A stretch of 64,000 bases of DNA. It comes from Flavobacteriales bacterium. Lineage in GTDB: Bacteria > Bacteroidota > Bacteroidia > Flavobacteriales_F > PHOS-HE28. The position numbers and the translations under genes were made by a program. A model generated the notes under the pieces. The model ran no database searches. It had not been told where the DNA came from and saw only the letters and a program-made list of their open reading frames with translations. Of this stretch, positions 59,366-64,000 are shown in pieces (position 1 is the first letter of the stretch; each line of letters starts with the position of its first letter). The stretch covers positions 1-64,000 of the forward strand of contig JAEUSY010000061.1 in assembly GCA_016788295.1 (NCBI GenBank), written 5' to 3'.

Positions 59366-60640
59366 TTAGTGCACCAGCGCGCCCTTGCGGAGCACGGTCT
59401 GCGCACGGTCGGGTCCCAACGATACCAGGGTGATGGGCACACCCACGGCCTGTTCGATGCGCGCCATGTAGCGTTCCAGCGCAGCGGGCAGTGGGGCCTC
59501 GTGGTGTAGCTCGCCCCAGCCGGGCATGTCCTCGTACATAGGCTCCACACCGGTGGTGATGTCGTAGGGCATCCGCTCGGTGTAGGTGCCGTTCACTTTG
59601 TAGCCGGTGCAGATGCGCACAGTGTCGAGGCCGTTCAGCACATCGGCCTTCATCATGGCCAGCTCGGTGATGCCGTTGATCATTACGGCGTAGTGCAGCG
59701 CGGGCAGGTCCAACCAACCACAGCGGCGTGCGCGGCCGGTGGTGCTGCCGAACTCGTGTCCGGCCTTGCGGATCTGCTCGCCCATATCATCCTCCAGCTC
59801 GGTGGGGAAGGGACCACTGCCCACGCGGGTGCAGTAGGCCTTGAAGATCCCGGTGACCGCACCGATGCGGTTGGGGGCCACACCAAGACCAGTGGACGCA
59901 CCCGCGCATATGGTGTTGCTGCTGGTAACGAAGGGGTAGGTGCCGAAATCGATGTCGAGCAGGGTGCCTTGCGCGCCCTCGGCCAGCACGCGCTTGCCTT
60001 GGCGCAGGGCCTGGTCCAGGTAGTGCTCGCTGTCCACCAGCTGCAGTTCACGCAGGGTGCGCGCGGCGTCCAGCCATTCGGCCTCGGCCTGTGCATCGAC
60101 GCCGGGTTGGCCGTACATGGCCAGCAGGCGTTCGTGCTTTCGCTTCAGCACGGTGTAGCGGTCCATCAGGTCGTGCCGCTCCAGGTCGCCCACGCGCAGG
60201 CCGTTGCGACCGGTCTTGTCCATGTAGGTGGGGCCGATGCCCTTGAGCGTGCTGCCGATCTTGGCCTTGCCTTTCTCGGCCTCGCTTGCGGCGTCCAACG
60301 CGCGGTGCGTGGGGAGGATCAGGTGCGCGCGGCGCGAAACGAGCAGGGTGGGTCGCACGTCCACGCCGGCATCGTCCAGTGCCTTCAATTCCTTCAGGAA
60401 AATGATGGGATCGATCACCACGCCGTTGCCCACCAGGTTGATGGTACCCTCGCGGAACACGCCGCTGGGGATGGTGTGCAGCACGTGCTTGTGCCCTTCG
60501 AAGATCAGGGTGTGGCCGGCGTTGGGTCCACCTTGGAAACGCGCGATCACCTCGTACTGCGGGGCGATCACGTCCACCACTTTGCCTTTGCCCTCATCGC
60601 CCCATTGGGCGCCGAGCAATACGTCCATGCGGGCGGCCAT
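59366..60640 (-). CDS. purA: Adenylosuccinate synthase
   Basis: A 424-residue PurA: IMP + GTP + aspartate to adenylosuccinate, the first step of AMP synthesis. The GTP loop GAQWGDEGKGKVVD begins at residue 10. The QGGPNAGHT segment, GPTYMDKTGRNGLRVGDLER, GAQGTLLDIDFGTYPFVTSS and the late TGYKVNGTYTER all match. Length is normal. It lies in a conserved-looking housekeeping row (STAS, Fur, RelA/SpoT upstream). Confidence 0.98.
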   Translation of the reverse strand: MAARMDVLLGAQWGDEGKGKVVDVIAPQYEVIARFQGGPNAGHTLIFEGHKHVLHTIPSGVFREGTINLVGNGVVIDPIIFLKELKALDDAGVDVRPTLLVSRRAHLILPTHRALDAASEAEKGKAKIGSTLKGIGPTYMDKTGRNGLRVGDLERHDLMDRYTVLKRKHERLLAMYGQPGVDAQAEAEWLDAARTLRELQLVDSEHYLDQALRQGKRVLAEGAQGTLLDIDFGTYPFVTSSNTICAGASTGLGVAPNRIGAVTGIFKAYCTRVGSGPFPTELEDDMGEQIRKAGHEFGSTTGRARRCGWLDLPALHYAVMINGITELAMMKADVLNGLDTVRICTGYKVNGTYTERMPYDITTGVEPMYEDMPGWGELHHEAPLPAALERYMARIEQAVGVPITLVSLGPDRAQTVLRKGALVH

Positions 60641-60643
60641 GGA

Positions 60644-61009
60644 TCAGGCGCCCACCTTGGCCACGGCCTCGGCGACCGTGGGGGTGATGATGAACACCGT
60701 GTCCAGCTTGGTCACGATGAAGAGCTGGCGCACGCTGTGCGAAACGGCCGCGAGCAGGGTGTCGCCGCCAGCGTTGCGGGTGCGGGTGAGCACGTTGATC
60801 AGGATGTTGAGCCCCGTGCTGTTCATGTACTGCAGGTCGCCCATGTCGAGCACTATGGTGCTGGTGCCATCGGCCAGCTCGTCCTCCAGGGTGGTCATCA
60901 GGCGGTCGGCCTGTTGCTGGTCCATCAGGCGGCCATGGAGGTGGAACACTTTGCAGCGTTGTTCCTTGGTCACGCTGAGGTCAAAGGGGAGGCGTTCGGT
61001 CACGTTCAT
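60644..61009 (-). CDS. STAS domain protein (anti-sigma factor antagonist type)
   Basis: A 121-residue single STAS domain: CKVFHLHGRLMDQQQADRLM, then IVLDMGDLQYMNSTGLNILI with the serine-threonine pair that kinases of the partner-switching type phosphorylate, and GDTLLAAVSHSVRQLF. It would bind a serine kinase/anti-sigma or act as a signal relay; no kinase is adjacent. The start overlaps the stop of the Fur-family gene by 4 bp. It may be linked functionally with the SiaC-like protein at 53835, though that is speculation. Confidence 0.92.
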   Translation of the reverse strand: MNVTERLPFDLSVTKEQRCKVFHLHGRLMDQQQADRLMTTLEDELADGTSTIVLDMGDLQYMNSTGLNILINVLTRTRNAGGDTLLAAVSHSVRQLFIVTKLDTVFIITPTVAEAVAKVGA

Positions 61010-61467
61010 TGGGCGTTACGTTCATTTCGACAGGCGCTGCAGATGCCGTGGATCAGCAGGGCATGGTGGGTCACTTGGAAGTCCATCACTTCGGCCACGG
61101 TATTGCGCACCTGTTGGATGCGCGGGTCGCAGAACTCCATCACCTTGCCGCAGCGGTCGCACACGGCGTGGTCGTGCTGGCGGTAGGCGTGGGCCTTCTC
61201 GAACTGGGCCTGGGTGCCGGCGAAGCGGTGGCGGCGCACCAGGTCGCAATCCAGCAGCAGTTCCATGGTGTTGTACAGGGTGGCGCGGCTCACGCGGTAG
61301 TTCTTCGACTTCATGCGGCCATACAGGCGCTCGATGTCGAAGTGCCCGTCGTGGGCGTAGATCTCGGTGAGTATGGCGAAACGCTCGGGCGTTTTCCGGT
61401 GCCCCTTGCGTTCCAGGTACTCGCTGAAGATCTGCCGTACGTTCTCGCGTTGTTCGGCCACGGACAT
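61006..61467 (-). CDS. Fur-family transcriptional regulator
   Basis: A 153-residue regulator from ATG 61467. Winged helix at ~1-80 (RKTPERFAILTEIYAHDGHF, VSRATLYNTMELLLD). The dimerisation/metal domain follows with YRQHDHAVCDRCGKVMEF and GICSACRNE, giving two CxxC pairs for structural zinc and the HDH metal-sensing site. Whether it senses iron, zinc or peroxide (Fur, Zur, PerR) cannot be told here. A perfect TACATTTG -7 box lies 4 nt upstream of the ATG. It is co-translated with the STAS gene. Confidence 0.94.
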   Translation of the reverse strand: MSVAEQRENVRQIFSEYLERKGHRKTPERFAILTEIYAHDGHFDIERLYGRMKSKNYRVSRATLYNTMELLLDCDLVRRHRFAGTQAQFEKAHAYRQHDHAVCDRCGKVMEFCDPRIQQVRNTVAEVMDFQVTHHALLIHGICSACRNERNAQ

Positions 61468-61471
61468 GGCA

Positions 61472-61479
61472 CAAATGTA
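61472..61479 (-). promoter_or_regulatory. Perfect Bacteroidota -7 box
   Basis: Minus strand TACATTTG, exact TAnnTTTG, 4 nt before the Fur-family ATG, implying a near-leaderless transcript. No clear TTTG -33 box was seen. Confidence 0.55.
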
Positions 61480-61525
61480 AGGTCCACGGGGAAGGCGGAC
61501 GAAGCCCTTTTCGGACCGCGCCGCT

Positions 61526-63793
61526 TCAGTGGTCCACGCGCTCCACGATCCGCACGCCACGCACGCGTTTGAGCTTTTCCATCAAGGCGTTCAGGTGGTC
61601 GGTGTCGTGCACATAGGCCTTCACTTTTCCCTCGAAAATGCCGTCGTGGCTCTCGAAACTGATGGCACGCATGTTCACGTTGTGCTCGTGGCTGATGATG
61701 GTGGTGATCTTGTTCACCAGGCCCACATCGTCGATCCCGCTGAAGCGCAGTCCGGCCAGGAATTCCACGCTGTCCTTGCCTTTCCAGCGCGCCTTCACGA
61801 TCCGGTAGGCGAAGTTGCTCATCAACTGCACGGCGTTGGGGCAGTTCACGCGGTGGATCTTGATGCCTTCGTTGAGGGTGATGAAGCCGAACACATCGTC
61901 GCCGGCAATGGGGTTGCAGCAGGGGCTCAGGTTGTAGTCGATCTTCTGCAGGTCGTCGCCGATCAGCAGTGCGCTGTTCTTGTCGCCGCGGATCTCGGCC
62001 ACCACCTCTTCCAGGGTGCGTTCGTCGGGCGCATGCTTCACCTTGGGCAGCACCAGTCGGCCGTTCTTCACCTGCACCACCTGCCCGGTGCCGCCGTCGC
62101 CGATGTCCTCCAGCACGTGTTTGCCACGGGCCACCTGGTAATACAGGTCCATGGCCGAGGTGGCGCGGAAGTAGGCGATGAGCAGGTTCACGTTGGCGGC
62201 GTCGATCTTGGCGCCCCACTTGCGCAGTTGGCGCTGCACGGCCTCGCGCCCCACCACGGCCAGCTTTTTCTTCTGGTCGCGAAGGGCCTGCTTGATCTTG
62301 TGTCGGGCCTTGGCGGTGGCCACATAGTTCAGCCAGTCCTCTTTCGGCTGCTGTTTCTTGCTGGTGATGATCTCGATCTGGTCGCCACTGCGCAGCGGTT
62401 GGCTCAGCGGCACCAGCTTGTGGTTCACCTTGGCGCCGATGCATTGGCGGCCCACATGGCTGTGGATGTCGAAGGCGAAATCGAGCGCGGTGGCCCCTGC
62501 GGGCAGGCTGCGCATGTCGCCCTGCGGGGTGAACACCACGATCTCGTCACTGAAGAGGTTCAGCTTGAAATCATTGACGAAATCGAGGGCGTTGGTGCTG
62601 GGGTCGTCGAGCACCTCGCGGATGCGGTTGAGCCACGCGTCGAGCGCCGATGCATGATCGCCTTCGTCCTTGTAGCGGTAATGCGCGGCCAGGCCCATCT
62701 CGGCCACTTCGTCCATGCGCTTGCTGCGGATCTGCACTTCCACCCAGCGTCCACCGGGGCTCATCACCGTGGTGTGCAGGCTCTCGTAGCCGTTCGCCTT
62801 CGGAATGCTGATCCAGTCGCGCAACCGATCGGGGTTGGGCTGGTAGTAGTCGGTCACCACGCTGTACACCTTCCAGCAGTCGGCCTTCTCCAGTTCGGCG
62901 CGGGTGTCGAGGATGATGCGGATGGCGAACACGTCGTAGACCTCCTCGAAGGTCACGTGCTTCTTCAGCATCTTGTTGTAGATGCTGTGCACGCTCTTCG
63001 GCCGCCCCTTGATCTCATAGGCCAGTCCCTCGCGGTCCAGCGCCTGCTTGATGGGCAGGATGAAGCGGCTGATGAAGCGCTTGCGTACGGCCTCGCCCTT
63101 CTTCAGCTTCAGGCTGATCTCGTTGTACACCGCAGGCTCCTTGAACTTCAGCGAGAGGTCCTCCAGTTCGGTCTTGATGTTGTAGAGGCCCAGCCGGTGG
63201 GCCAGCGGGGCGTAGAGGAAGAGCGTCTCGCTGGCGATCTTCAGCTGCTTGTCGCGCGCCATGCTGTCCAGCGTGCGCATGTTGTGCAGGCGGTCGGCGA
63301 GCTTCACCAGGATCACGCGCACGTCCTGCGCCAGTGTCAGCAGCACCTTGCGGAAGTTCTCGGCCTGTATGCTGTCCGTGCCGAACTGCAGTCCGCTGAT
63401 CTTCGTGAGGCCATCGATGATGGTGGCCACCGTGGGACCGAACAGGTCCTTCACATCGTCGAGGGTGAGGTCGGTGTCCTCCACCGTATCGTGCAGCAGC
63501 GCCGCCACCACGCTGGTGGCTCCCAGCCCGATCTCCTCGGCACAGATGCGTGCCACGGCGATGGGGTGGTAGATGTAGGGCTCGCCGCTCTTGCGCCGTT
63601 GTTCCTTGTGCGCCTCCACCGCAATGTTGAAGGCCTTGCGGATCATGCGGTTCTCCTCCGCGGTGCGCTCGCCCTTGATGGCGCGCAACAAGCCACGGTA
63701 GCGACGCAGGATCTCGGCCCGCTCCTTTACCAGGTCGATCTCGGGGTGGGCGGCCACGGGCTTGTCCTTTCCTGCGTTCTGCACGGTGCTCAT
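61526..63793 (-). CDS. RelA/SpoT family (p)ppGpp synthetase/hydrolase
   Basis: A 755-residue bifunctional stringent-response enzyme. The HD hydrolase domain is intact (AALLHDTVEDTDLTLDDV, ~100). The synthetase has the YESLHTTVM motif and IRIILDTRAELEKADCWKVY. A TGS domain follows (VVFTPQGDMRSLPAGATALD). The C-terminal ACT domain (VGLVNKITTIISHEHNVNMR) ends the protein. Both activities seem possible from the motifs, so SpoT-like behaviour is expected. It has its own -7-like box (63801-63808). Confidence 0.97.
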   Translation of the reverse strand: MSTVQNAGKDKPVAAHPEIDLVKERAEILRRYRGLLRAIKGERTAEENRMIRKAFNIAVEAHKEQRRKSGEPYIYHPIAVARICAEEIGLGATSVVAALLHDTVEDTDLTLDDVKDLFGPTVATIIDGLTKISGLQFGTDSIQAENFRKVLLTLAQDVRVILVKLADRLHNMRTLDSMARDKQLKIASETLFLYAPLAHRLGLYNIKTELEDLSLKFKEPAVYNEISLKLKKGEAVRKRFISRFILPIKQALDREGLAYEIKGRPKSVHSIYNKMLKKHVTFEEVYDVFAIRIILDTRAELEKADCWKVYSVVTDYYQPNPDRLRDWISIPKANGYESLHTTVMSPGGRWVEVQIRSKRMDEVAEMGLAAHYRYKDEGDHASALDAWLNRIREVLDDPSTNALDFVNDFKLNLFSDEIVVFTPQGDMRSLPAGATALDFAFDIHSHVGRQCIGAKVNHKLVPLSQPLRSGDQIEIITSKKQQPKEDWLNYVATAKARHKIKQALRDQKKKLAVVGREAVQRQLRKWGAKIDAANVNLLIAYFRATSAMDLYYQVARGKHVLEDIGDGGTGQVVQVKNGRLVLPKVKHAPDERTLEEVVAEIRGDKNSALLIGDDLQKIDYNLSPCCNPIAGDDVFGFITLNEGIKIHRVNCPNAVQLMSNFAYRIVKARWKGKDSVEFLAGLRFSGIDDVGLVNKITTIISHEHNVNMRAISFESHDGIFEGKVKAYVHDTDHLNALMEKLKRVRGVRIVERVDH

Positions 63794-63800
63794 TCTTCGC

Positions 63801-63808
63801 GAAAGTTA
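63801..63808 (-). promoter_or_regulatory. -7-like box for relA/spoT
   Basis: Minus strand TAACTTTC, one mismatch in the conserved bases of TAnnTTTG, 7 nt before ATG 63793. Confidence 0.35.
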
Positions 63809-63817
63809 GGCCGCCTT

Positions 63818-64000
63818 CTAGATCGCAGGCAGCACCTTGCCGGTCACTTCACCAAAGCCGATGCGCACACCATCCTTCACGCAGTGGCCGCGCATCACAA
63901 GGGTGTCGCCGTCCTGCAGGAATTTCCGTTCGGTGCCGTCGTGCAGGGTGAGCGGCTTGGTGCCTTTCCAGGTCAGTTCCAGCAGGCTGCCATAGCTGTC
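63818..64000 (-). CDS. fahA: Fumarylacetoacetase, C-terminal fragment (runs off window)
   Basis: The last 60 residues of a minus-strand gene that continues beyond the right edge. The translation includes GSLLELTWKGTKPLTLHDG, then ERKFLQDGDTLVMRGHCVK and VRIGFGEVTGKVLP. This is the conserved C-terminus of fumarylacetoacetase, the last step of tyrosine breakdown (to fumarate and acetoacetate). Too short for the open-frame size filters. The stop is TAG at 63818-63820. Confidence 0.9.
   Translation of the reverse strand, partial: DSYGSLLELTWKGTKPLTLHDGTERKFLQDGDTLVMRGHCVKDGVRIGFGEVTGKVLPAI

Noticed and set aside
1-64000. tRNA, rRNA and transposase genes
   Set aside because: Scanned by eye for cloverleaf-like motifs, conserved rRNA words and DDE transposase motifs; none could be supported.

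Overview
The window looks like a chromosomal segment of a fairly GC-rich Bacteroidota bacterium, probably in or near Flavobacteriales. The reasons are: many secreted proteins with 'PNP'-type C-terminal sorting domains of the type IX secretion system; start-proximal promoter boxes of the Bacteroidota TAnnTTTG type; and small families typical of that phylum (DUF1883, DUF1987/SiaC-like). The species cannot be named from sequence alone. No rRNA, tRNA, transposase or CRISPR array was recognised.

Layout. (1) 1-10.9 kb is a scarred accessory stretch. It holds a membrane TPR protein, a sorting-domain protein, a NarL-type response regulator, an orphan membrane protein, an LRR-like protein and a lipoprotein nuclease. 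Between them lie several families of intergenic repeats and three gene remnants: a nuclease tail at the left edge, a small membrane protein with an internal stop, and the tail of a secreted protein. Two of the remnants end exactly at the same hairpin repeat. (2) 10.9-25.0 kb is a defence island. It holds an AT-rich zeta-toxin-like kinase with a small basic partner, then a type I restriction-modification locus whose hsdM-hsdS operon continues into a SIR2-like gene, a two-TM protein, a GIY-YIG nuclease and a probable restriction endonuclease. A convergent DNA methyltransferase and a DUF488 gene separate this operon from hsdR. (3) 25.0-27.5 kb is repeat-rich. It contains a satellite of 24 units of exactly 21 bp, each normally centred on CGATCG, followed by a nested perfect palindrome and a fibronectin type III gene. 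(4) 27.7-47.6 kb is dominated by secreted or envelope proteins. In its centre is an ECF sigma factor / anti-sigma-like TPR protein / TPR-CHAT protease operon. (5) 47.7-56.6 kb holds a VWA-AAA+-CPBP protease operon, a lone SiaC-like protein, a universal stress protein and small envelope proteins. (6) 56.6-64 kb is housekeeping: Hsp20, a TonB-like protein, RsmF-like methyltransferase, PurA, a STAS protein, a Fur-family regulator, RelA/SpoT and the end of fumarylacetoacetase.

Most interesting points. First, an identical spaced motif, GTTCACAT-N12-CCCGAT, lies in the sense orientation upstream of the ECF sigma operon and of two neighbouring secreted-protein operons. It is a candidate autoregulated ECF promoter that would tie the CHAT protease to a formylglycine-generating-enzyme-like secreted protein and a beta-helix protein. 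Second, a SIR2-like protein and a membrane protein are translationally embedded in the type I RM operon, and its HsdM carries an extra N-terminal HTH-like domain. Third, the 21-bp array has CGATCG at exactly two helical turns. Fourth, one hairpin repeat marks the breakpoints of two truncated genes.
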